Below are positions 1 to 10,200 of a stretch of 64,000 nt of DNA, in pieces. Source of the DNA: Paramoeba atlantica. Its lineage: Eukaryota > Discosea. Both the position numbers and the translations under genes were made by a program. The notes beneath the pieces were generated by a model. That model did no database searches. It saw only the letters and a program-made list of their open reading frames with translations, and was not told where the DNA came from. Numbering within the stretch: the stretch's first letter is position 1; every line of letters starts with the position of its first letter. The stretch covers positions 496,001 to 560,000 of the forward strand of contig CDRNVI010000021.1 of NCBI GenBank assembly GCA_977017575.1, given 5' to 3'.

Positions 1-2
1 TG

Positions 3-695
3 CATCGCCAAAACTTTCAGCAAGAAGAAGCTCTCTCTTCTTTTACTGAAAATATAAAACGAAAATTGGATCAAGCGTGCTTTGCTTTGGAATTGTTGGC
101 ATCAAATATTGAGACTCTTTCTGACGCGTTCGGCTCGATAGGCACGACTCACTCATCACAAGCAAAGGAACTATACGAAACTATCGAAGAACAAAAGTCT
201 ATTTCTACAAACATTCTACGGACGCTCTCTTCTAACATTTTTTTGACATCTAATGAGAACGAAGTCGAATCACGCACTCAAGTCGACTCAAATTATACGC
301 CTCCACAAAACCAAAATGATGTCGTGACTCAGAAATACACAGAATCTAGAACTAGATTTGGCACTGCGGCTCACGTACAACTTATGGGAAGCGCGGAGCC
401 GTCGCGCGATGTTTCTCCTCCATGTATTGTGGAAGATAAATCCGAAAGCGAATTGAAATTTGATTTAGTGGCCTCTAATCGCACGGATGAAGATAAGCTC
501 TCGACCGAACACGAATTACCGGGCCAAGCAGCGTCAATTCTCAGTGAACGTGCAGAGGAGGCAAATGTCTCTTTGGCGAATACTCACGTACCTAGAGCGG
601 AGAGTCAATTACACGAACCCTCCGTAGATAGTCAACTACATGATACGGCTTCGACTGATACGCTGGGAGAGACTAATCCTTGGTGGCTATTCTAA
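3..695 (+). CDS. C-terminal part of an unidentified coiled-coil protein (cut by window edge)
   Basis: The reading frame is open to the left edge, so the true start lies outside the window. The visible 230 residues begin with a charged, heptad-like helical stretch (roughly the first 70 residues, rich in Leu, Glu, Lys and Ser). A long low-complexity acidic Ser/Glu/Thr region follows, and the protein ends in the hydrophobic motif NPWWLF. No family is recognised. The aromatic tail after a disordered linker could be a short docking peptide, but this is only inference. It is followed by a 385-base gap before the next gene. Confidence 0.6.
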   Translation, partial: HRQNFQQEEALSSFTENIKRKLDQACFALELLASNIETLSDAFGSIGTTHSSQAKELYETIEEQKSISTNILRTLSSNIFLTSNENEVESRTQVDSNYTPPQNQNDVVTQKYTESRTRFGTAAHVQLMGSAEPSRDVSPPCIVEDKSESELKFDLVASNRTDEDKLSTEHELPGQAASILSERAEEANVSLANTHVPRAESQLHEPSVDSQLHDTASTDTLGETNPWWLF

Positions 696-1080
696 TAAGT
701 AAAACTGAAACATAAACTTTGTCCAAAATTGGTATAAGAATCTAGTCAACGCGTGCTCATGTTCTCGGGAAATCATGGGGTGTACTTACTAAATGGGCTT
801 GTGTGTTAGTTGAAAAAATGAGTTGAATCACACACTTACAGTGTGGATGTACAGTGTGGATGTAGCTCTAATAGGTTTTTCGGGTCAGTGCTACGTAAAG
901 CGTCCGAAACTTGATATGCCTTATATTAATTTGATATAAGGTGTATTAATTTGATAAGTGCTGCATGTTTCAGAGTAAATCAATTCATTGCAACTGTTGT
1001 TTTAATCTTATATTGTTAATTTCTAAAGGCTATATTCGAGTCTTGGCTTTAATAATAAATAATTTGAAAGCATCCTTCCA
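696..1080. other. Intergenic gap with small repeats
   Basis: No gene is supported. A 13-base unit tacagtgtggatg is tandemly duplicated at 838-863. A perfect 8-base inverted repeat (CCTTATAT / ATATAAGG, 7-base spacer) lies at 919-941. Either could be incidental in AT-rich DNA. Confidence 0.5.
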
Positions 1081-1695
1081 ATGTTCTCCCTTACGCGTAC
1101 CGCATTGTACTATGGAAAAAGGGAGCTTTTCGAAATGTCTCGTCTTCTAACTGGTCGAGGCAAGCATGAATCGAGAATAGGAATCACCTACGTACGTGCT
1201 CATCTCCGCATCACCACTAACTATCGCTTATATTTAAAAAGCCGTTATGAGAGGGGGCTGCGACGGTCCTTGCTTCAGGGCGCTTTTTATGAGCATGGAA
1301 CCGACTACGTTAGAGCCATAAACGACATCGCTAGGCAGAAAATAGGTTTTCTTCCCATATCCTTGATAACTTTGGCCCGATATGAGCCCATGGCATTTCG
1401 GTCTCTGCTAGAATTGGTGAGCAGTGGGATCTCACCTCCGCCTCACCAAGCTGATCCATATCAAGTACAAGATACATCTACCTCATACGTTGATACCATG
1501 ATTAGCGAGTTACGCAAATTTGGGGAATATGGTAATCCCGTCTCGAAGATTGCACCTCAGGATTTGAAAAATACGTGGAAGGAGTTCCTCGACGACGATG
1601 AACTGAAAGAACTTGAGTCTTCTGAAAACGATGAAATGAGGGGCTATGCAAAATCTGTTGCCTCGGGAAATTTAAATAGGATTAATCAAGGTTGA
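1081..1695 (+). CDS. bL20m: Mitochondrial large-subunit ribosomal protein bL20m
   Basis: The product (204 aa) resembles bacterial bL20, a 23S-rRNA-binding assembly protein of the large subunit, here presumably mitochondrial. Residues 12-105 follow the family layout: a basic N-terminal helix ending near TGRGKHESR, a long basic helix (YRLYLKSRYERGLRRSLLQ), a helix-turn region with RAINDIARQKIGFLPIS, and the closing LARYEPMAFRSLLELV, equivalent to the bacterial LAVNDPAAFxxLVE block. About 95 residues of polar, acidic extension follow, absent from bacterial bL20 but common in kinetoplastid mitoribosomal proteins. The first ATG is at 1081. Alternative: an unrelated basic protein, unlikely given the ordered matches. 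Confidence 0.7.
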   Translation: MFSLTRTALYYGKRELFEMSRLLTGRGKHESRIGITYVRAHLRITTNYRLYLKSRYERGLRRSLLQGAFYEHGTDYVRAINDIARQKIGFLPISLITLARYEPMAFRSLLELVSSGISPPPHQADPYQVQDTSTSYVDTMISELRKFGEYGNPVSKIAPQDLKNTWKEFLDDDELKELESSENDEMRGYAKSVASGNLNRINQG

Positions 1696-1879
1696 ATGAA
1701 ATGGTTGTAAAAACATTATTCAAATCATTAAAAAAAATTACTGAACCATTTCTGAGAGTGTTAGTATGATAGTGAGCGCTTCCTTTTTTTATTACATTGG
1801 TGTAGTTTAATACTATTTCTGCAATAAATATAATATTTACACAAACCTACCATTTTTGTTTACATACAGCATTTTCTCC

Positions 1880-3145
1880 ATGAAGTTTATACCTAATTTT
1901 GGGATACGCGAAAGGTGCCATCCTTCGAATATAGTATCCAGAAAACGCCTTATGTCGTTTGGGGTCCGCGGATACTGCGACCCGCCAATTTCGCAAGTCG
2001 CTATACACAAAGAAGCAGAGTCGCGTTCGTTGTGCACGTTTTCTTCGCGATTTTCCTCGCCGCTAAGTCTTCCCTGCGCGTCATTCGTAGAAGATAGTCT
2101 ACGACCCCTTAATCTCACTAAGGCGGGGCCCTCTTCTCATTTGAAATGTTGCGAGCGTTTCCCTCAACTTTCCACAAATTCTTCCCCCTCCGAGACACTC
2201 TCCACAACCGCATTTTACTATGGCGCAGACAATTGGCCAGAGCAGCACGTCCATCACGACATTCGACACAAACTGTGCTCTCAACTCTTACCCTCCAATG
2301 GTCGATATGTCGTGCTTCTCTCTCGACTGGGTCAATCGACGCTGTACAAGGCCCGCAACGATCGTGTGCTTCACGAGAGCGTCAAGCTTCCCTCCGTGAT
2401 GAGCTCCGCCGCGACACTACGTTGGTTTCTCTCCACCCACCTCGGGGATCTCTCCCGTCTGCGTCATCTTTTCTTTTGTAGTCACAGCACAGGATACCAT
2501 TTACACTGTGATGACCTCTCCGATGGGGATCATTCTTTGGGGATTCGTGAAATTGGTCGAACCCTTGAAGAGCTCGGCGTTCACCTTGATTGCCTCTACT
2601 TCGATGCGTGTTGTTGTGCTAACATTGATGTTCTGTATGCGGTGCGTAACGTCACCCGTAATGTTGTGGCGTTTCAAACCTACTGTCCTTGGGAGGGATT
2701 GATTTCATCTTCCTCAATGATCAATCCATGTCCGTTGGATATTGCCAGAAATCATCTGGAAAGGTATGACAGTCGAGCGCAACACTCCGACGAATGTCCT
2801 TCTGATATATCTGTGCTTTCTACGATAGGTGTTGAAGAAATTTATCATGAAGTCAAAGACATGCAAAAGGAATTGTGTTTGTTTAATGAGCCTCTTGCAT
2901 ATCCGGAATACCCTCATCATGAAGAGGCCAGGGAAAGGATGTACGACATCATTACTGCGCTACGACGGCAAAGGGAGTTGTTTCCTTCTAAAGCAGTGCG
3001 AAGCAGCTCTTTGGAACGTGAGATACTAAATCGACTTATACTTTATTACGGTAAATCCAGAGGACACACACTTAGAACTCATGGTTTATCAATGTTTCTT
3101 TCTGGACCTTCAGACGTGTATTTCGAAGAGAAAAGACGAATTTGA
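1880..3145 (+). CDS. PNT1: Clostripain-like (C11) cysteine peptidase, PNT1-like
   Basis: The first ATG gives 421 aa. The central region has the clan CD fold signature of peptidase family C11. A catalytic His sits in CSHSTGYH (His202). About 40 residues later comes FDACC, with Cys244 as the nucleophile, followed by a helix NIDVLYAVRNVTRNVVAFQ that matches the family block after the active Cys. Hydrophobic beta strands precede both motifs. Trypanosoma brucei PNT1 is a C11 peptidase needed for kinetoplast DNA maintenance, so the same role in the mitochondrion is inferred. The first 130 residues are Ser/Pro/basic-rich and could hold a targeting peptide. Family assignment is fairly firm; orthology to PNT1 is less so. 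Confidence 0.65.
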   Translation: MKFIPNFGIRERCHPSNIVSRKRLMSFGVRGYCDPPISQVAIHKEAESRSLCTFSSRFSSPLSLPCASFVEDSLRPLNLTKAGPSSHLKCCERFPQLSTNSSPSETLSTTAFYYGADNWPEQHVHHDIRHKLCSQLLPSNGRYVVLLSRLGQSTLYKARNDRVLHESVKLPSVMSSAATLRWFLSTHLGDLSRLRHLFFCSHSTGYHLHCDDLSDGDHSLGIREIGRTLEELGVHLDCLYFDACCCANIDVLYAVRNVTRNVVAFQTYCPWEGLISSSSMINPCPLDIARNHLERYDSRAQHSDECPSDISVLSTIGVEEIYHEVKDMQKELCLFNEPLAYPEYPHHEEARERMYDIITALRRQRELFPSKAVRSSSLEREILNRLILYYGKSRGHTLRTHGLSMFLSGPSDVYFEEKRRI

Positions 3146-3714
3146 ATGGCTTCTTGGACTCAAAGCGCTGATTTCGGTTTTACGTTTTGCATATCTTAAT
3201 AAAAGTTATTTCAGGTCTTTTAACATCAATAAACTTGTTGAACTTAATCACACACACATTTATATTAATGCCATCCAGTTTGTACGTGCGTATAGCGTCT
3301 ATTGATTTTTGCAAGAGTTAATGTATTTTGTTTGTTGTGCTCTACTTTTTACTCCTCGTCCCCTAGAGTTAGATTTGTACAAATTATATTAGATTCAATG
3401 GTGTGTCCCTAAAAATTAGAAAGAGTCAATCGGATTGCGAATTGGTAACGAACCAAGTGAAATGTTAAATGTATTTGCTCCTCAAAACTTCATCCGATCA
3501 TACTTCTCACCAGGTAACACAACTGTATTTTGGAGCACTGCACAAAGGCGAACACCTGATTTTCTGTTTTGATCTTTTACAATTTTGCAATTTTTATACC
3601 AAACTACTTTTATAAGATCTTTTGAGCGTAACAATCTGGCAATTTGAACGACAACTATGAAACATTTTACCAGTGCTATACCATATGCAAATGTACATGT
3701 AATAGAACGCAAAA
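3146..3714. other. Intergenic gap, 569 bases
   Basis: AT-rich sequence between the C11 peptidase and the PPR-PIN gene. Short open frames on both strands lack codon character or recognisable motifs. No RNA gene or repeat was seen. Confidence 0.5.
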
Positions 3715-6027
3715 ATGGTTCGCCAAGGAATTCTTAAAGGAGCGGTACCTACCAAAATATTCGCGCACCATAAGTTAGGTGTTCGTAGACTGCCTCTTTC
3801 CCACGCACTTAGTGCTTGCTCCGTTTCCGATGTGAGCTCTATTATGCAGCGCGCTGTTTCAAGTGGTGAGCTTACTCAGAAAGTCCTTCATGGCATTTTT
3901 ATTTACCTTCGAAAAAAAAATCAAATTAGCAAATGCAAACAAATTGCTGACCTGTGGTCAGATGAATACGGGAGAGTGCTAAACAGTCTGCACTTAGGAA
4001 CACTCATGACCTCAGTTGTTTCGAGAGGCGAATGGAAATGGGCACTTGAATATTGGAATATTTTAACGAATAATCCGAAAAACGTGATTAGCTCACATCA
4101 TTATACTGCACTCATTGGTGCGTATCGCTGCGCTGGACTTTGGCAAGAAGTGCTCAGTGTTCTCTCGGAAATGGAATCCGAGCTCGGCAGAGCCAATGTG
4201 CAAGCGCAGCACTCTTCCCTAGTAGCGCTTCGAAATCACGCACCATGGAAAACTGCGTTATCGTATGCTCTGAATTTAAGTTTACAGGTGCTTGCCTATC
4301 AGGAGCATTCAAAGTGCAGATCGTTGACTACATCAAACCCAACTTACTCATACGAAGAGGAAGGCACAGAACTTCAGGATGCCAAAAGTGGTGACGCCCA
4401 TCTAGTAGCTGAAATTTTTCATGTAATCAATCGTAGCCTTCATGAAATCGGTTTGCGAGTATCTCAGCAAGACCGACGTCAAGAATTTTGCACTCCTTCT
4501 AGTACAGCTGACCAAAATTGGATAAGGCATGAACTCTTGATCAGAGCCCTCAAGCTCTACAATGCCGTTCCATCAGTGGATCGTTCAACATCGATGCGTA
4601 ATGCATGTCTAGAGATTGTAGCATCGGGGGGTCACTGGCGAAAGGCGTTTTCTCTGGTATCTCATGGAGTAGAACAATCATTGAAGCACCGCGTGCTTAC
4701 ACCAGAGACGCTTGACATTCTTGTTTCTTGTTGTCGTACAGACATATCTAAACTGTCGAGTATTCTTCGCCTGGCATGTGATCATAAAATTACAGCCCCG
4801 CGATCATTGCTTTACGCTATGCTCTATGCAATGCTCTGTCGTTCTTCTGCAGATACTAACTTGGTTACGAAGAATGAGATCATCCCTCCAAGAATTAATG
4901 AGGCAATGGAATTTTTCATGCGAATACGACAACGTAGTCTTTTAGAATGCGTGCAGAGCAATGAACTTTCACTTAGTACTCTTTATGAAGCAATTCTTGA
5001 TGTTCTTCTTAAGATGAAAGATGCGGACGCGGCACTGTACGTCGCTATACAATTGCAGGAGTATCTCGCCCCAGCAATTCCAATGATTACATCTGGCATC
5101 TGTGTTTTTGGTTCTGAACACAAGCGTATTATAGTCGAAGGACGAGTCGCTGTTCTCGACTCACACCTCTATGTAAGTCCTGAGTTAAATGCAAGAGAAC
5201 TGGGCTCCATTTTTGATACTTTGCTCGTACCGTATACACACGTGCGAAATCTTTTCTGCTTGCATGAAAAGGCAAAAAAACTGCATTTGAATAAAGAGAG
5301 CGAGACGTACTCTCGTCAGATGAAAGTTCTATCTCAAAAAAATCACGGTAAACTAAACAAAAAGCTTTATATAATGTCGTTCATTGATCAGCTTCGTGCT
5401 CATAGGCATTTTTACGGACATTCCCAGAAATTATCATCGTTTACTGAGAATCTTTTCGAAGGATTTCGATCGTCACAGCGCGTCTGTGCACCGAAAGAAA
5501 AAAATGAACGTGTTCTGCTTGGATTAAGGGACACTGCTTCAAAAAGTGATTTTGGAATTCGGCCTTCAAGTTTTTCTACCTCTAGTGCGTCACTCAGTGA
5601 CACAAGGACATTGTGTCAAAGTCACAAAGGCAAATACGAAAAAGAGAATACGAAACCGGTGGAGCAAGCTTTGAGTATGAAGGAGCCTGGTTTTACCAAA
5701 TCTCGTGGACACGGGACTGCAATGAGGCTTCTTGCTATTGCTAATATGATTCACGACTTAAATCCCGAATGCGAGGTTTATATACTTTCTCGAAAAGGTC
5801 ATATAGCGCAACACTGTAGAGACATATTATCTTCTTTGCCGAAAACTTCTGGAGCACAAGGCATTTGCATTGTGGAATCAAATTCGTATGAAGACATTCG
5901 GAAACATTTTGAAAAATATCCGGGAGCATATCCCTTTCGCATTAACGAATCTGATTCACCACATGATTCGTTGCTGTCCGAAACCTATGCAATTAATGAG
6001 GATCACGCGCTTTTGAATATCCTCTAA
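3715..6027 (+). CDS. PPR protein with C-terminal PIN-like nuclease domain
   Basis: The 770-aa product starts with roughly 35-residue helical pairs between residues 60 and 330 (for example TLMTSVVSRGEWKWALEYW and YTALIGAYRCAGLWQEVLS), typical of pentatricopeptide repeats that bind organellar RNA. From about residue 475 the sequence changes to a PIN-like pattern: VAVLDSHLYV (first acidic residue), TLLVPYTHVRNLFCLHEKAKK (the conserved second helix) and, after a 130-residue Ser/Lys-rich insertion, VYILSRKGHIAQHC at about residue 687, where the usual TxD is replaced. PIN domains are metal-dependent RNases, so an organellar RNA-processing role is inferred. The missing late acidic residue leaves activity doubtful. 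Kinetoplastid mitochondria use many PPR proteins. Confidence 0.5.
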   Translation: MVRQGILKGAVPTKIFAHHKLGVRRLPLSHALSACSVSDVSSIMQRAVSSGELTQKVLHGIFIYLRKKNQISKCKQIADLWSDEYGRVLNSLHLGTLMTSVVSRGEWKWALEYWNILTNNPKNVISSHHYTALIGAYRCAGLWQEVLSVLSEMESELGRANVQAQHSSLVALRNHAPWKTALSYALNLSLQVLAYQEHSKCRSLTTSNPTYSYEEEGTELQDAKSGDAHLVAEIFHVINRSLHEIGLRVSQQDRRQEFCTPSSTADQNWIRHELLIRALKLYNAVPSVDRSTSMRNACLEIVASGGHWRKAFSLVSHGVEQSLKHRVLTPETLDILVSCCRTDISKLSSILRLACDHKITAPRSLLYAMLYAMLCRSSADTNLVTKNEIIPPRINEAMEFFMRIRQRSLLECVQSNELSLSTLYEAILDVLLKMKDADAALYVAIQLQEYLAPAIPMITSGICVFGSEHKRIIVEGRVAVLDSHLYVSPELNARELGSIFDTLLVPYTHVRNLFCLHEKAKKLHLNKESETYSRQMKVLSQKNHGKLNKKLYIMSFIDQLRAHRHFYGHSQKLSSFTENLFEGFRSSQRVCAPKEKNERVLLGLRDTASKSDFGIRPSSFSTSSASLSDTRTLCQSHKGKYEKENTKPVEQALSMKEPGFTKSRGHGTAMRLLAIANMIHDLNPECEVYILSRKGHIAQHCRDILSSLPKTSGAQGICIVESNSYEDIRKHFEKYPGAYPFRINESDSPHDSLLSETYAINEDHALLNIL

Positions 6028-6555
6028 GTACAGACACCATGAACAGTGCGACCCAACTCCTCGCAATGGGTTCAGAAGGCAACACTCTCCTCTGGACTTA
6101 CATTACATGTGTGATACATTCTGGATTCCATATCCGGCATATATGGAATACAGTATCTCTCCATGACAACCAGACTTTCTTAGCAAATTCTTGGACAGAG
6201 CATCGAGTTGTCAGCCATGTACACGTATATTTCCACAAACGCTGTCTATGTGCTACAGTAACACATAGGCTCCAGTCATGGGATTTTTTCTGGATTTGAG
6301 GTCGGAATAAGCATTATTGAATAGCTCGAACTTTTACTTTTAGGTAAGTGCCAGTTTTCGGACGAATATCCTTTTGACCAAGTAGGAAAGGTTCTCACAA
6401 GAACATACTGTATCCCCTGTATTAAATATGCAGTGCGCCCTCTTAGTTGTTGAGAGATATACATGTACTTCATCTAAGTTGAAACGTCTATGCCGTTGAT
6501 TGTCCGAAAAGTTTATCATCTATGCCGTATTTGTATAGTCCTCACATAACTTTAC
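6028..6555. other. Intergenic gap, 528 bases
   Basis: Only short open frames without recognisable motifs lie here. No repeats, RNA genes or regulatory structure could be supported. Confidence 0.5.
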
Positions 6556-7014
6556 ATGACTATTCTTTTCGTTCTGTTGGTCAACAAGCACGGACAAACT
6601 CGCCTGGCACATTACACGAAATGGGTTCCTATTTCAGAGCGTTCAGCACTAGAGGGCGAAGTAGTACGTAAATGCCTACAGCGAAAAGAATCACACTGTA
6701 ACTTTTTAGAGCACTTGGGTCACAAGCTCATATACCGGAGGTATGCTTCATTGTTTTTTATCGTTGGTGTTGACGAAGAAGAAAACGAACTTGCTGTTCT
6801 AGAATTTATTCACTGCATGGTGGAGACGTTTGATCAGTATTTTGATAATGTTTGTGAGCTTGATCTGATGCTTCACCTAGAGAAGGCGTATCTTATTCTT
6901 AATGAAATGGTTGTGGACGGAAAGATTGTGGAAACTAACCGGGAAAATATTTTACAGCCTATTTTAGAATTGGGCGCTTCTTTAACTGAACCAACAATCA
7001 GGCACACTGCTTAG
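6556..7014 (+). CDS. AP4S1: AP-4 adaptor complex sigma subunit
   Basis: The 152-aa product is a complete clathrin-adaptor small subunit (longin-like fold). It opens ILFVLLVNKHGQTRLAHY and contains the diagnostic YRRYASLFFIVGV and FIHCMVETFDQYFDNVCELD. The segment LILNEMVVDGKIVETNREN resembles AP-4 sigma, in which VLNGxIVETN replaces the GGxxxDTS of AP-1/2 sigma. AP-4 works at the trans-Golgi network in cargo sorting without clathrin. A second AP-4 subunit (beta) is encoded 43 kb downstream. Length matches the family (about 144 aa). Confidence 0.85.
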   Translation: MTILFVLLVNKHGQTRLAHYTKWVPISERSALEGEVVRKCLQRKESHCNFLEHLGHKLIYRRYASLFFIVGVDEEENELAVLEFIHCMVETFDQYFDNVCELDLMLHLEKAYLILNEMVVDGKIVETNRENILQPILELGASLTEPTIRHTA

Positions 7015-7227
7015 CTGCTTGAAAGCCGAGTCTTGTCTTTGGAAATGTCACTACACATGCCGTGCATGTATCCACATTCTGTCGCACGAAATTATTGATG
7101 GTGTATCTTGTTGTATGGCGCACTGTACCTTTTTTGTTTGTAATTGCTTTTCCTTCTTTGTTTAGCCACAAAAATCTAACACTGGTAATATTTTATCTAT
7201 CTGTTATGAAAATATCTTAAAATACAT

Positions 7228-10200
7228 ATGTTGTTCTCTGGGCTTCGGTTTACTTCATCAGGCTTCTCGATAAATAAAAGATCTGAATTACGGGAGTTAG
7301 TAGAATCACGGGGTGGAAACTTTTCTGCCGACGCCGCTACCGACCTAACGCATATCGTGGCGAATCGGGGGTCGACAAAAAAATGTGTTGCGGCGCGGCA
7401 GTTGGGTAATGTTGCTCTTGTTGCGGAGACATGGGTGCGCGAGTCTATTCGTTGCAATAGGATCCTTGGACTTAGTGTGGCACAAAGACCAATGTCCCTA
7501 GGTGGTCAGGAACACCCCGAACACACCCATATTTCTCCGCCAAAACCTGATTTATCGTCCAATTTTAGTGTTAAGCCTCTTACTGGATATTGCATTTGTG
7601 TTACGGGACACAGCCCCTCTTCCAGAGCTTTACTTGCTGACAAGGTTCGCGATCTAGGGGGAATTTATCAAGGTCATTTGACGGTCAATGTGTCTCATTT
7701 GCTTGTTGATCGAGACTTCAACTGGCGAATGAAAGAGAAAAATGCCAAGGTTGTATTTGCTGAGCGTCACAACATTTCGGTTGTACATGATTGTTGGCTC
7801 GTTGCTCTGCAAAGTGGACTTGTCGTCGAATGTGAAATTACGGATATATGTAGAGCCACCCCATTTTATGATTTGGCTGGAGATTTAGAAACTGATATTA
7901 AAAAACCTAGAATTGAGTCTTCGAAGCGCTCCTCAAGCAAGACGCCGGTAAAATTATCTGGAATTTCAAAGGAAACTGGGACTACCTCTTTGGAAATTAT
8001 TGAGCCTTTCAGCTACGACGAGGCGCAAGAATACTGCGGTGTGCTTCTCAAAGAAAACGCGAGGAAAAATTTCCAGGAAGCTGATGCACGTCGAGCGTTG
8101 TATGAAGAGTTTCGTACCACCCATGCGAAGAGTAACATGGTGCCACACTTTGAGCAACACGCCTCACACTTTAAACGTTTGACTACTAATCTTTTGGAAA
8201 AATTATTCGATGCTTTGACAACATTTTCGAGTACGCCTTTTCTCTCAGGATGCGTCACGTACTTCTTAAGTACTGTGGCAACTGAAATTCAGAGTTCAAC
8301 ACCTCGAGTGGATGCCGTACCTTTTTCTTCCGATGTTAAAACTCAAAGCACGCAGCCCGATGTGGGTTTAAATACATGGTCTGCAACGGATATCATGACC
8401 ATATTACAGTCCTACAGTCCATCACATCTCCATGGAGACGCTAGGGAACAGATTTCAAGTATACTGCACTCATTAGAACGAAATTTCTTTTTACTACGTC
8501 GAGGTGGTATACTTGCTGGCTCAGTCATTACACCATGTCTTTTACCACTCTGTACACATATCGTTATTGTTCATTCAGAAACACAAACTCGGCTTTCCTC
8601 TCACGTGGAAGATTCCTTGCGCACACTGCTTTCTCGGTATTGTATACCCTTAAGTCGTGTTGTCACGAGTCGCTGGATAGTAGACAGTCTCTTAAACCGA
8701 AAAGAAGGTTTTTCTGATATGTACGTCTACCCTTTTAACCAAGTAGATATTTCTTCCAAGGCTGATACTTCGGAAGCTGATGCGCGCCACAGGTCACTTC
8801 CTTCAACAACAAGCGAAAAGGAGGTGTCTGTCAGTCCTCTCGTCGAGATGCCTATTATCTCTGCTTCACACGATGGTGTGAAAACTCGAAAAAATGAAGC
8901 TCTGAACGAAAGCACGTGGTCGGAAGGCGGGAAACCCTCTAAAGAATCACAAGACGAGATTCTGATGGAATCAGAAACGTTTCTCGGAGTTTCTTTTACT
9001 TTTTCTTACGAATTTGTTCATGAAAGACTGCAAGAACTCGAAAACCTTGTTATGAAACATGGAGGGCGAGTGCTTAGCTTGTCCTCGGAAAAGGCAGTAC
9101 CATCCTGTCATGTCGTTCCACATTCACATGAACGCTTGATGCCTCATTCAAATTTTTCGCCAAGCATAGCGATTCAGCCAACTCCTCCTTGGGTATCTTT
9201 TTTAGAAGCAAACTCTCCTTTGGGTACTCCTTCAGATGTCACACAGCGTTCTTCCACTGGTGCTCCGCTTAAAGTAACTTCCACGTGGGTTGAAATGTGT
9301 GTCGAGCGGAAAAGCTGTGCCCCTGGGGGATTATCGGTTCAAAACGATAAGGTTGCATCCGCGAATGGTCTTAATGAGCATGACATTAATACCGCGTCGT
9401 GTTCCATTTCATGGATATGGTACTTTGAGCCTATTATGCCAAGACCGCGACGAGCGTCACCACCCCCGTCCATGTACTCCGGCACAATTATCATACACAT
9501 TGATCGGGAACTGAGTACAGAACTTACTCCCATACGCATGGCTATTACAGCCCTCGGGGGAATGATCTGGGATAGTCCCGCCGGGGCTTCCCATGTGGTT
9601 CGCGCGACGGCAGACAGCTCAGTGAGACGTCCTCTAGTGGTGGATCCATCCTGGATCGAGCGCAGTGCGCGTGCGGGTTACTTTGTGAGAGAGTACGCCG
9701 ATGGAATTCCCCCACCTGCTCCACCCGACGACTCCCCCATTGAAGATCGCTGGGACGAAGCCGTACACCAAACCACCGTTGGAGAAAATTTTCCGCAGTA
9801 CGAAGGACAGACAACTGGAATAGGTGCGAAAAAACAGCAAAACTTCACTTCAAATGATCATGTACCTTGCGCTGAGCCCAGGAGCGACCCAATAGTGCAC
9901 AGCTTGGAAAGAAAAGGTACTGACTCCAAGGAAGACGATGCCACTTTAGCTCCTGCTGACTATCAATCACAGGATCAAACCCATTCACCACCATTTAATG
10001 ATCCCTCTGGAAATGAAGAATTGAAAGTCACCCCCTCACCCGAAGCGGCAAGAATGCTGCGTTTTTCTCCTTCACGAGAAATATCGACAACAAATGTCAA
10101 TTCTCCAACAAAATCGGAAAATAGATGCAACTCGATTGAACGGAAACAAAGTTTGGATCCTGTTCAAAGTGAAATCAAGTCTTTCGATTCTGTGAAATCA

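Noticed and set aside
2099-2920. Several minus-strand and out-of-frame plus-strand frames over the C11 peptidase
   Set aside because: Shadows of the peptidase gene, which carries the catalytic motifs in one frame.
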